From Isachenkonia alkalipeptolytica (lineage in GTDB: Bacteria; Bacillota; Clostridia; Peptostreptococcales; T1SED10-28): DNA of 64,000 nucleotides. Each line of letters starts with the position of its first letter. Within the stretch, counting starts at the first letter, position 1. The position numbers and the translations under genes are program-made. The notes under the pieces are model-generated. The model was not told the origin of the DNA, ran no database searches, and worked only from the letters and a program-made list of their open reading frames with translations. Shown here in pieces: positions 6,728 to 14,951 of this stretch. The stretch covers positions 1 through 64,000 of the forward strand of contig NZ_SUMG01000001.1 of assembly GCF_009910325.1 (NCBI RefSeq), in the 5' to 3' direction.

Positions 6728-8863
6728 GTGAAGTCTTTAAGGCATAAGAACGGGGTGGAAGAATTTGTATTCGGAACCCCGGTGAGTACCGGAGCGGTTG
6801 TGGAAAAGGGACGGGCGGAGAACATCGAATTCCGGGAAAACATCACTCTGGGAGAGCCCACCCTGTTGACATTCGACTTAGAACCGGAGGACCGAATTTA
6901 CGGCCTGGGAGAGCACTTGGGAAGCATCAACCGGCGGGGAAGAAGGTTCCGGTCCTATTGCCGGGATGAGGCCAATCATACCGAGGACAAAAATGAACTA
7001 TACGGAGCCCACAACTTTTTTATTCATGTAAAGGATCATCAACAGATCGGCTACTTCATTGATTTTCCCGGGGAGGTAGTGTATGATACCGGTTTTCAGG
7101 AGGAGGAGGTCTTTTCCATTGAAATTTACGGAAAAAACTTTCGGATCTTAAAAATTTTCGGAGACACCCCGGAGAAAATTGTCACAGGATTTCTTCAAGC
7201 AATAGGAAAAGCCTATATTCCTCCGAAGTGGGCCTTCGGTTATTTTCAAAGCCGCTGGGGATATAAGGATCAAAAAGAGATCGAAGAAGTTTATCACCGG
7301 TTTAAAAAGGAAGACCTGCCCCTCGAGGGGATTTACCTGGACTTGGACTACATGGAGGATTTTAAAAACTTCACGGTGTCCAAGGAGCGGTTTCCCGATT
7401 TTAAAGAATTCGTGGGGAAATTGAAAAAAGAGGGCGTTTATCTAATACCGATCATTGACGCCGGGGTAAAGATCGAAGCGGGCTATGATACTTATGAGGA
7501 AGGAATCAAAGGAAAGCACTTTTGTCTCGACGGTGAAGAAAACCCTTACGTTGCCGCGGTTTGGCCGGGAAAGGTGCATTTCCCCGATTTTCTGCAAAGC
7601 AAAACCAGATCCTGGTTCGGAGACCAGTATCGTTTTCTAACGGACCTGGGCATCGAAGGGGTCTGGAATGATATGAATGAACCGGCAATCTTCTATGACG
7701 AAAAAAACCTGGAGGAAGCCGTGGACTTAGCCTCGGAGTGCCGGGGAAAAAATTTGAATGTTCATCAGTTTTTCCAGTTGAAGGATACCTTTGCCAACCT
7801 GTTAAATAATGAGGACTACCATCAGCGGTTTTATCATCGGATGGAAGCGAAAAAACATCTTCATCGGGATGTACATAATCTGTATGGGGATTATATGACC
7901 CGGGCGGCCAACGAGGGTTTGGGGAAACATTTAAAGCGACGCTTTCTATTGATTTCCAGGGCCTCCAGCATCGGCATGCATCGATACGGCGGGATCTGGA
8001 CCGGAGATAATGCCTCCTGGTGGACCCATTTGGAGGAAAATATTCGGATGATGCCCTCGATTAACATGTGCGGTTTTTATTATATCGGTGCGGATACCGG
8101 CGGTTTTGGAGGCCAGTGCTCCGGGGAGCTTTTGACCCGATGGTTCCAGTTCAGTGCTTTTGCCCCCCTGTTTAGAAATCACTCGGCCCTGGATACCCGG
8201 CCCCAGGAACCCTACGCCTTTTCAAAGGAAGTACTGGAGCATTCCAGAAGTTTACTGAAATGCCGCTATCGATTAATTCCCTACCTCTACTCCACTTATA
8301 TGAAGGCGGTGGAAAATTATCAGCTGTTTTTCAAACCCATGGCCTTCCAGTACCCCAAGGAGTATGAAGCCGTGGAGGATCAGCTGTTAATCGGAGAGGA
8401 GCTGATGCTTGCTCCAATCCATAAAAAGAATCAATCCCACAGACTGGTGGACCTTCCGGAAAAAATGGCCCTGGTTACCCTTAGGGAAGAGGAGGCGGAT
8501 CTAACCCTGGCCCCGGCAGGCCCCCAAAGGCTGTCTTACGACCTGGATCATTTGCGCTTCTTTCTCAGACCGAACCAAATGATTCCCTTGGGAGAAGGAA
8601 AAAACAATGTGTCGAAATTATCCCTGGAGAAACTGGAGGTACTGGCCTACATCCGGGAGGGGGGAGCCCATGTTTTCTATGATGATGACGGCATCAGCAT
8701 GGGAGAGAAGAATCAAGAGCGAATGCATATTACCATAACCCCCCGGGAAAACTCCTATGATATAGCGGTGAAAAAACCCCACGGGGCTTTAAAAAGTATT
8801 GATTTTAAAATCATCAACCACCGGGGAGAGATTCAGAGGATCCATTATAAAATCAAAGAATGA
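6728..8863 (+). CDS. GH31 alpha-glucosidase
   Basis: Cleaves glucose from alpha-glucan or maltodextrin ends. GTG 6728 follows AAGGAGG (6713-6719); the ATG at 6692 precedes that site. The product is 711 residues without a signal peptide, so cytoplasmic. An N-terminal beta-sandwich of about 150 residues leads into the barrel, with the nucleophile region GVWNDMNEPA and the later GADTGGFGG segment carrying the general acid, both GH31 hallmarks. A C-terminal beta domain follows. It is first in an operon with malQ and glycogen phosphorylase (42 and 5 bases apart), which points to maltodextrin breakdown. Exact linkage specificity is not readable. Confidence 0.92.
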   Translation: MKSLRHKNGVEEFVFGTPVSTGAVVEKGRAENIEFRENITLGEPTLLTFDLEPEDRIYGLGEHLGSINRRGRRFRSYCRDEANHTEDKNELYGAHNFFIHVKDHQQIGYFIDFPGEVVYDTGFQEEEVFSIEIYGKNFRILKIFGDTPEKIVTGFLQAIGKAYIPPKWAFGYFQSRWGYKDQKEIEEVYHRFKKEDLPLEGIYLDLDYMEDFKNFTVSKERFPDFKEFVGKLKKEGVYLIPIIDAGVKIEAGYDTYEEGIKGKHFCLDGEENPYVAAVWPGKVHFPDFLQSKTRSWFGDQYRFLTDLGIEGVWNDMNEPAIFYDEKNLEEAVDLASECRGKNLNVHQFFQLKDTFANLLNNEDYHQRFYHRMEAKKHLHRDVHNLYGDYMTRAANEGLGKHLKRRFLLISRASSIGMHRYGGIWTGDNASWWTHLEENIRMMPSINMCGFYYIGADTGGFGGQCSGELLTRWFQFSAFAPLFRNHSALDTRPQEPYAFSKEVLEHSRSLLKCRYRLIPYLYSTYMKAVENYQLFFKPMAFQYPKEYEAVEDQLLIGEELMLAPIHKKNQSHRLVDLPEKMALVTLREEEADLTLAPAGPQRLSYDLDHLRFFLRPNQMIPLGEGKNNVSKLSLEKLEVLAYIREGGAHVFYDDDGISMGEKNQERMHITITPRENSYDIAVKKPHGALKSIDFKIINHRGEIQRIHYKIKE

Positions 8864-8904
8864 TGGATGTTTTCGGGGAATTACTGGAGAATAAGGAGGT
8901 TCTT

Positions 8905-10383
8905 ATGTTTAAACGTTCAAACGGAATTTTACTGCACATCTCTTCCTTACCGGGGGAGTACGGCATTGGAGATTTTGGCAAGGAAGCCTACAATTTTGTG
9001 GATTTTTTAGAACGATCCGGGGTGAACTATTGGCAGATTCTGCCCCTAGGGATTACCGGATATGGTGATTCCCCCTACCAAAGCTTTTCCGCCTTTGCGG
9101 GCAATCCCTATTTCATCGATCTGGATGAATTGCTGCAGGAAGGTTTTTTAACCGAGGAGGAGGTAGGAGGGGAAAATCTTAATAAAAACCCTGAAAAAGT
9201 AGACTATCTGCATTTATATGAAGGGAAATTGGCCCTTCTCAGAAAAGCCTATGAAAGAGGGAAAGAGCCTCTGAAAAGCGCCCTGGAAGAGTATTATCAG
9301 GAAAACTTCAGCTGGTTGCAGGAGTTTGCCCTTTATATGGCAATTAAAAAAGCCCACGGAGAAAAATCCTGGCTGGAATGGGATAAGGAGTACCGCAATT
9401 GGCGATCCCGGGAGGTAAGAACCTTTGTGGCAAGCCATCAGGAGGAAATCTTCTTTTGGATTTTCACCCAGTACTATTTTGACCGCCATTGGCATCGGTT
9501 AAAAACCTACGCCAATGACAAAGGGATAGAAATTATCGGGGACCTTCCCATCTATGTCTCCGAGGACAGTGCCGACGTATGGAAAAATCCGGAGCTCTTC
9601 CGATTGGATGAAAACTTAAAACCCATCACCGTGGCCGGCTGCCCTCCCGATGCTTTTTCCAGCACCGGACAGCTTTGGGGAAATCCGATCTATGACTGGG
9701 AGCGTATGAAAGACATCGGCTATCAGTGGTGGATCAAACGAATCGCCCACAGTTTTAAGTTGTACGATGTGTTAAGAATTGATCATTTTCGAGGCTTTGA
9801 AGCCTACTGGGAGGTGCCCTACGGCGAGGATACGGCAACCTTCGGAGAATGGACCAAGGGACCGGGGATTGAGCTCTTTGAAGCCATCAAAGAAGAACTG
9901 GGGGACCTAAGAATTATCGCCGAGGACTTAGGGTACCTTACCCCCGAGGTGGAGGAGCTGATCCGTGATTCCGGATATCCAGGCATGAAGGTGCTGCAAT
10001 TTGCCTTTGATCCCCGGGAGGAAAGCGATTACCTGCCTCATAATTACAATAAGAACTCCGTGGTCTACACGGGAACCCATGACAACCATACCGTACGGGG
10101 ATGGACGGAGAATATCCCCGGGGAAGAGCTGGATTTTGCGAAAAAATATTTAAAGCTTGATGAGGTGGAGGGCTGCCCTTGGGGCATGATCCGAGGAGCT
10201 TGGAGCTCCGTATCGAATATTGCCGTGGCCCCCATGCAGGACTTTTTAGAACTGGGGGACGAAGCCCGGATGAATATCCCTTCCACTTTGGGAGACAACT
10301 GGGACTGGCGGATGGAAAAACACCAACTGATAGAAGACCTGGCAAGAAGAATCGATGATTTGAACAAGACCTATGGGAGGTAA
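8905..10383 (+). CDS. malQ: 4-alpha-glucanotransferase (amylomaltase, GH77)
   Basis: Disproportionates maltodextrins by moving glucan segments between chains, releasing glucose and making longer chains for phosphorylase. ATG 8905 follows AAGGAGG (8893-8899); an ATG at 8860 overlaps the previous stop but has no ribosome site. The product is 492 residues, typical of bacterial MalQ. Visible GH77 blocks are GILLHISSLPG, YWQILPLG, SPYQSFSAFAGNPYFID, the nucleophile region RIDHFRG, AEDLG and YTGTHDNHT. Two stop-proximal codons separate it from the next gene. Confidence 0.96.
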   Translation: MFKRSNGILLHISSLPGEYGIGDFGKEAYNFVDFLERSGVNYWQILPLGITGYGDSPYQSFSAFAGNPYFIDLDELLQEGFLTEEEVGGENLNKNPEKVDYLHLYEGKLALLRKAYERGKEPLKSALEEYYQENFSWLQEFALYMAIKKAHGEKSWLEWDKEYRNWRSREVRTFVASHQEEIFFWIFTQYYFDRHWHRLKTYANDKGIEIIGDLPIYVSEDSADVWKNPELFRLDENLKPITVAGCPPDAFSSTGQLWGNPIYDWERMKDIGYQWWIKRIAHSFKLYDVLRIDHFRGFEAYWEVPYGEDTATFGEWTKGPGIELFEAIKEELGDLRIIAEDLGYLTPEVEELIRDSGYPGMKVLQFAFDPREESDYLPHNYNKNSVVYTGTHDNHTVRGWTENIPGEELDFAKKYLKLDEVEGCPWGMIRGAWSSVSNIAVAPMQDFLELGDEARMNIPSTLGDNWDWRMEKHQLIEDLARRIDDLNKTYGR

Positions 10384-10387
10384 TAAG

Positions 10388-12745
10388 ATGGACAGAGAAA
10401 CACTATTAGAAAAAATGGAGGCCCGTTTATTAACAGAGGCGAAAAAAACCATGGAAAAAGCTTCGGAAAAGGAGAAATATCATGCCCTGTCGAAGGTGGT
10501 AATGGAGGAAATTGCGCCAAATTGGATTCAGAGTGAGGAGCGCTTTACAAATTCGAAAAAAGCCTATTACCTTTCCTCCGAATATCTGATGGGAAGAGCC
10601 CTCACCAATAATCTGATCAATATGCAAATCAAGGAACAGGTAGAAGAGATCCTGGAAGCGGAGGGCATGGAGTTCGATGCCTTAGAAGAACAGGAAGAGG
10701 ATGCGGCCCTGGGAAACGGAGGCCTTGGAAGACTGGCCGCCTGTTTTTTGGATTCCGCCGCAACGAAGGATTATCCCCTAATGGGTTATGGAATACGGTA
10801 TCAATACGGAATCTTTAAGCAGGAATTTAATAACGGCTTTCAAGTGGAAAAGGGAGATGACTGGACCCGGGACGGGGACCCTTGGTCGGTGAAACGACGG
10901 GACCGGGCGGTTACCGTGCAGTTTCATGATGAAGAGGTGGTGGCCCTGCCCTATGACATGCCCATTGTGGGCTACGGAAAAAACACCATCAACACCCTGA
11001 GGCTGTGGGAGGCCCACGGAAAGAAAGCCTTCGACTTGGAAACCTTTAATCGCCAGGATTACCAAGGAGCCTTGGAAGAGGAAATTAAAGCCAGCGCAAT
11101 TTCCAAGGTCCTCTATCCCGACGACTCCACAGAGGAAGGGAAAATCCTGCGGCTAAAACAGCAATACTTCTTTGTTTCCGCATCCCTGCAGGATTTGATT
11201 CATAAATATAAGGAAACCCATGAGGACTTTCGGGAGTTCCATCGTTTCCATGCCATTCAATTAAATGATACCCACCCTGCGGTGGCAGTGCCGGAGTTGA
11301 TGCGACTCTTAACCACGGAAGAGGAACTGAGCTGGGAGGATGCCTGGGAGGTAACCACCAAGACCCTGGCCTATACCAATCACACCTTGATGGCGGAGGC
11401 CCTGGAGCAATGGCCCGTGGACTTTTACAAAAAGTTGCTACCGGAGATTTATGAAATCATTCATCGAATCCACAATCAATTATTGGTGGAGCTTCGGGAT
11501 CGGGGAATAAGCAGTCCGGAAGAATTCCAGATTATCCATCATGACAGTATTAAAATGGCCTGGTTGTCCATCTATGGCACTCATTCCACCAACGGGGTGG
11601 CGGAGCTGCATACCAACCTGCTCAAAAATATTGAACTGAAGCACTGGTATGATCTATACCCCGATCGTTTTAATAACAAGACCAACGGCATTACCCAACG
11701 AAGATGGCTGTTAAAGAGCAACCCGGAACTGTCGGAGCTGATTACGGAACTCCTGGGAGGGGACGACTGGGTGGTGAACCTGGAAAAACTGCAGGGACTG
11801 AGGAAGTACGGCGAGGATGAAAAGGTTTTGGAACGCTTTGACGACATCAAAAGAGAGAAAAAGCGGGAGTTGGCGGACTTCATTCAAATCCATGAGGACA
11901 TTACCATCGATCCGGAATCCATTTACGATATTCAAATTAAACGACTTCATGAATATAAGCGACAACTCTTAATGGCCTTTTATATCCTGGATCGTTATTA
12001 TCGTATAAAAGATAACCCGAAAGAGGAAATGTATCCAAGAACCTTTATTTTCGGAGCAAAAGCGGCACCGGGGTACTTCCGGGCCAAGGGAATCATTAAG
12101 TTTATCAATGAAGTGAAAAAACTGGTAAATGAAGACCCGGACATGCGAGGGAAAATGAAGGTGGTCTTTGTGGAAAACTACCGGGTTTCCTATGCGGAGA
12201 AGCTGTTTCCCGCTGCGGATTTATCGGAGCAAATCTCCACCGCCGGTAAGGAAGCTTCCGGAACAGGGAATATGAAATTCATGTTAAACGGAGCCCCCAC
12301 CATCGGTACCTATGACGGGGCCAACATTGAAATCGTCGAGGAAGCGGGAGAAGAGAACAACTTCATCTTTGGCCTCCGGGTTGAGGATATCGAAAGCATA
12401 AGGGAAAGCTATGACCCGAAGGTGCCCTACGAAAAGGTAGCGGGACTGAAAAGGGTAGTGGATACCCTGGTGGACGGAACCTTTGATGATGAAAATACCG
12501 GGATGTTCCAGGATCTTTATGACGCCCTGTTAAAAGGCGCCCACTGGCATAAACCGGATCATTATTTCATTTTACAGGACTTTGAGGACTACCGGAGAAC
12601 CCAGCGACAGGTAGAAGAAGCTTACAGGGACCGGAAAAACTGGATGAAAAAAGCCTGGGCCAACGTCGCCGGCGCCGGGAAATTCAGCTCCGACCGTACC
12701 ATTGAACAGTATGCCAAGGAAATTTGGGAACTTCAAAAAGGGTAA
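10388..12745 (+). CDS. glgP: Glycogen/maltodextrin phosphorylase (GT35), first copy
   Basis: Releases glucose-1-phosphate from alpha-1,4-glucan ends using phosphate and pyridoxal phosphate. ATG 10388 follows GGGAGG at 10375-10380. The product is 785 residues. The PLP-lysine motif EASGTGNMKFMLNGA, the GNGGLGRLAACF phosphate-loop segment near residue 100 and NDTHPA mid-protein are all intact. Its place behind GH31 and malQ suggests a role on imported maltodextrin, whereas the second copy at 26054 sits in the glycogen operon. The two proteins differ clearly in sequence and are paralogs, not a recent duplication. Confidence 0.95.
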   Translation: MDRETLLEKMEARLLTEAKKTMEKASEKEKYHALSKVVMEEIAPNWIQSEERFTNSKKAYYLSSEYLMGRALTNNLINMQIKEQVEEILEAEGMEFDALEEQEEDAALGNGGLGRLAACFLDSAATKDYPLMGYGIRYQYGIFKQEFNNGFQVEKGDDWTRDGDPWSVKRRDRAVTVQFHDEEVVALPYDMPIVGYGKNTINTLRLWEAHGKKAFDLETFNRQDYQGALEEEIKASAISKVLYPDDSTEEGKILRLKQQYFFVSASLQDLIHKYKETHEDFREFHRFHAIQLNDTHPAVAVPELMRLLTTEEELSWEDAWEVTTKTLAYTNHTLMAEALEQWPVDFYKKLLPEIYEIIHRIHNQLLVELRDRGISSPEEFQIIHHDSIKMAWLSIYGTHSTNGVAELHTNLLKNIELKHWYDLYPDRFNNKTNGITQRRWLLKSNPELSELITELLGGDDWVVNLEKLQGLRKYGEDEKVLERFDDIKREKKRELADFIQIHEDITIDPESIYDIQIKRLHEYKRQLLMAFYILDRYYRIKDNPKEEMYPRTFIFGAKAAPGYFRAKGIIKFINEVKKLVNEDPDMRGKMKVVFVENYRVSYAEKLFPAADLSEQISTAGKEASGTGNMKFMLNGAPTIGTYDGANIEIVEEAGEENNFIFGLRVEDIESIRESYDPKVPYEKVAGLKRVVDTLVDGTFDDENTGMFQDLYDALLKGAHWHKPDHYFILQDFEDYRRTQRQVEEAYRDRKNWMKKAWANVAGAGKFSSDRTIEQYAKEIWELQKG

Positions 12746-12780
12746 GAGCACAGGCAGGAAGATAAAAACTGTAATTTATC

Positions 12781-12836
12781 TAAAAAAAGACAGCTCATAA
12801 AAAAAAAGACAGCTCATAAAAAAAGACAGCCCATGA
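12781..12836 (+). repeat. Three tandem copies of an 18-bp unit
   Basis: AAAAAAGACAGCTCATAA is repeated about three times, with the last copy altered to GACAGCCCATG, directly before the terminator stem. It looks like slippage duplication in the 3' untranslated region. Confidence 0.8.
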
Positions 12837-12843
12837 AAAGCTT

Positions 12844-12876
12844 GGGCCGGGTGGATTTTACCCGGCCCTTTTTTTA
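12844..12876 (+). terminator. Intrinsic terminator of the GH31-malQ-glgP operon
   Basis: The stem GGGCCGGGT / ACCCGGCCC with loop GGATTTT is followed by eight T. Confidence 0.92.
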
Positions 12877-12924
12877 TCAATCTTGGAAAAGTAATGAAAA
12901 CTAATAGAAATTTTCAAATTATTG

Positions 12925-12999
12925 TTGTAACTTTTTCGGGGAGAAGGTATAATAGTTCCATAGACATATTTTTTTACCCGTTTATGCAATCGATTGCAT
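12925..12999 (+). promoter_or_regulatory. Promoter and LacI-type operator of the maltodextrin transporter operon
   Basis: TTGTAA (12925-12930) and TATAAT (12948-12953) are 17 bases apart. The perfect 16-bp palindrome ATGCAATCGATTGCAT at 12984-12999 lies just downstream, in the position of a repressor roadblock, and is shared with 6647-6660. Confidence 0.78.
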
Positions 13000-13048
13000 C
13001 CGTGGAATAGGGAAGCAGTCTTGAAAAAAAATTAAGGGAGGATGTACA

Positions 13049-14377
13049 ATGAAAAAAGTTATGAGCTTATTGTTAGTCTTAGTGTTGGGTTTTGCTTTAA
13101 TGGCCTGCGGTGGAGACGACGACAATGGAGAAAACGGCGGGACGGATCTTGATGAAGCAGAAGGTTTAACCGGTTCCATTTCCGTACAAGTGGAAGAAGA
13201 TTGGTTACCGATTTATGAAGCGGCCAGAGACCGTGTGTTGGAAGACAACCCCGACGCAACCATCGAGTTTATTCAAACCCCTTCGTTTGATCACTTAGAT
13301 GTACTGGATTCCACGGATCCCACCAATGAAGACGTGGCGGATCTTTATGCGATTCCTGCGGACCGAATTTTCGGCCTGTATCAAAACGATGCTTTAGCAG
13401 CGCTGGATGCTTTAGAATTAGCGGACAGTGTCGGAGGCTTTGCTGACTATGAAGCAGGACTCGGCGGAAACTTTGTAATTAATGACGAGTATATGGCTTT
13501 TCCGATGAATATTGAAACCCTGATTAACTTTGCAAACACAGCCAATGCAGAAGACTTAGGAATAGACCTGGGTTCTGAAATCGAATTTACGGATTTAGAA
13601 CCGGAGGAAATGCTGATTCCCGTATTTGATGCCTGGTTCGGAGTAGCCTTTACCAACAGTGCCGATGTAGAATTTTTGGGCCATGATGAGAACGATGAAT
13701 TATACTCTGACTTAACCCAAGATTTTGCAGATTTAGATCCTGAAAAACAAGCGGTATTTGAAGCCTTATTTGACTACTGGCAAGCCCACCATGAAGCGGG
13801 AACCGACCTTTGGGACGAAGAAGCGGCATGGGGTTATATGGATTCTGAGTTTACCACCGGCGGAAACACGGCCCTTCGAATTGAAGGACCCTGGTCCACA
13901 GGAAACCTCTCAAGCCAAGCGGGAGACGGCGAGGACCTGGATATTTTACCCCTAAGCCAGGTAACCATTAACGGAAATCCCATGGCTCACTGGCAAGGCG
14001 GTTGGGGACTGGTTCTAAACTCCAGAATCGAAATGGATGAAGACCAAATGCTTCTCGGCCATCGAATGATTGAAGAGATCATGAATACGGATTACGCGGT
14101 GGAGTTCTTTGAAGCCAGCGGAAAGATCATGGAGAATGTGGACGCATCGGTGTACACGGAGTCCGACGAACTATCCGATACGGATAAAGAAGTTATCGCA
14201 GCGGTAATTGAGTCCTATAATGAAGCGCCGGCCAGACCATTATTTACTGAATGGGGCCAAGTGTGGGATACCTGGAAAAACGGAATGCTTTCCTGGTCCG
14301 CAGTAGAACCGGCCAACGTAGAAGAAGCCTATCAGGAAATTCAAGCTTCTTTTGAAGCCATGATGCTGAACTACTAG
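13049..14377 (+). CDS. Maltodextrin-type ABC transporter solute-binding lipoprotein
   Basis: Captures sugar outside the membrane and delivers it to the permease pair downstream. 442 residues with AGGGAGG before the ATG. The signal peptide ends in a lipobox, LMAC (Cys near residue 20), followed by a Gly/Asp/Asn linker. The mature part is very acidic and has the length and general layout of MalE/family 1 sugar-binding proteins, including a Trp-rich stretch around GNPMAHWQGGWG. The ligand is inferred as maltodextrin from the permeases, the ATPase and the flanking glucan enzymes. A stem-loop after the gene probably raises its level relative to the permeases. Confidence 0.9.
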   Translation: MKKVMSLLLVLVLGFALMACGGDDDNGENGGTDLDEAEGLTGSISVQVEEDWLPIYEAARDRVLEDNPDATIEFIQTPSFDHLDVLDSTDPTNEDVADLYAIPADRIFGLYQNDALAALDALELADSVGGFADYEAGLGGNFVINDEYMAFPMNIETLINFANTANAEDLGIDLGSEIEFTDLEPEEMLIPVFDAWFGVAFTNSADVEFLGHDENDELYSDLTQDFADLDPEKQAVFEALFDYWQAHHEAGTDLWDEEAAWGYMDSEFTTGGNTALRIEGPWSTGNLSSQAGDGEDLDILPLSQVTINGNPMAHWQGGWGLVLNSRIEMDEDQMLLGHRMIEEIMNTDYAVEFFEASGKIMENVDASVYTESDELSDTDKEVIAAVIESYNEAPARPLFTEWGQVWDTWKNGMLSWSAVEPANVEEAYQEIQASFEAMMLNY

Positions 14378-14422
14378 AAACGACCATCCTTAGAAAAAAT
14401 AAATAGCAGAACCAAACTAAGT

Positions 14423-14466
14423 AAGGTGCAGGGAAAAGGGCTCAGCCTTTCTCCCTGCACCTTTTG
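14423..14466 (+). terminator. Intercistronic stem-loop, partial terminator
   Basis: AAGGTGCAGGGA pairs with TCCCTGCACCTT, followed by only four T before the next gene. It suits attenuation and mRNA-end protection between an abundant binding protein and the downstream permeases. Confidence 0.75.
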
Positions 14467-14479
14467 AAAAGGTGAAATC

Positions 14480-14938
14480 ATGCCCAGAAACTATGTGTTG
14501 ACTTCAAAAAAACTCTATATTCTTTTAATCACCATCAGTTTTTTAATCATGGCTCTTTCCTTGGAGGTTTTGATGGAAGTAAAGGACGGCAGCCGGTTTT
14601 ATCAATGGTTTGAAGAAATTCAACAGTCCGAGGGGCAGGTAGTTTCAAAGGAAGAGGCCTTCGATACCTATGTGTCGGGACAAATTTTACTTTATATGCT
14701 AAACCTGGTGATCCCCCTGGGGTTTGCCCTGCACTCCTTCTTTGCTTTTAAAAAGGAGCGCATCAACAGTCTTTTTATCTATCTTTGGATGATCATGCTG
14801 ATGGGAGGCATGGCTTTTACTCTGATCAGCTGGAACGTTCATTCCTTGTTTTATTATATAAGAATCATGGCATACCTGGTATTAATCGGAACCACCCTGT
14901 CTTTGATCAGGGATGTGGGAATCAGTAAAAAATGGTAA
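14480..14938 (+). CDS. Small four-span membrane protein within the transporter operon
   Basis: 152 residues with AAAAGGTG before ATG 14480. Four hydrophobic segments are visible (about 11-29, 72-92, 99-120 and 122-142) with an exposed acidic loop after the first. No family is recognised. It lies between the binding-protein and permease genes, an unusual position in a maltodextrin operon. It overlaps no neighbour, and the next gene starts 14 bases later. It could be an accessory subunit, but this is inference from position only. Confidence 0.75.
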   Translation: MPRNYVLTSKKLYILLITISFLIMALSLEVLMEVKDGSRFYQWFEEIQQSEGQVVSKEEAFDTYVSGQILLYMLNLVIPLGFALHSFFAFKKERINSLFIYLWMIMLMGGMAFTLISWNVHSLFYYIRIMAYLVLIGTTLSLIRDVGISKKW

Positions 14939-14951
14939 AGGTGGGAGTCCC

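Noticed and set aside
12781-12836. CRISPR array
   Set aside because: Three short contiguous repeats with no spacers, in a 3' untranslated region; no cas genes in the window.
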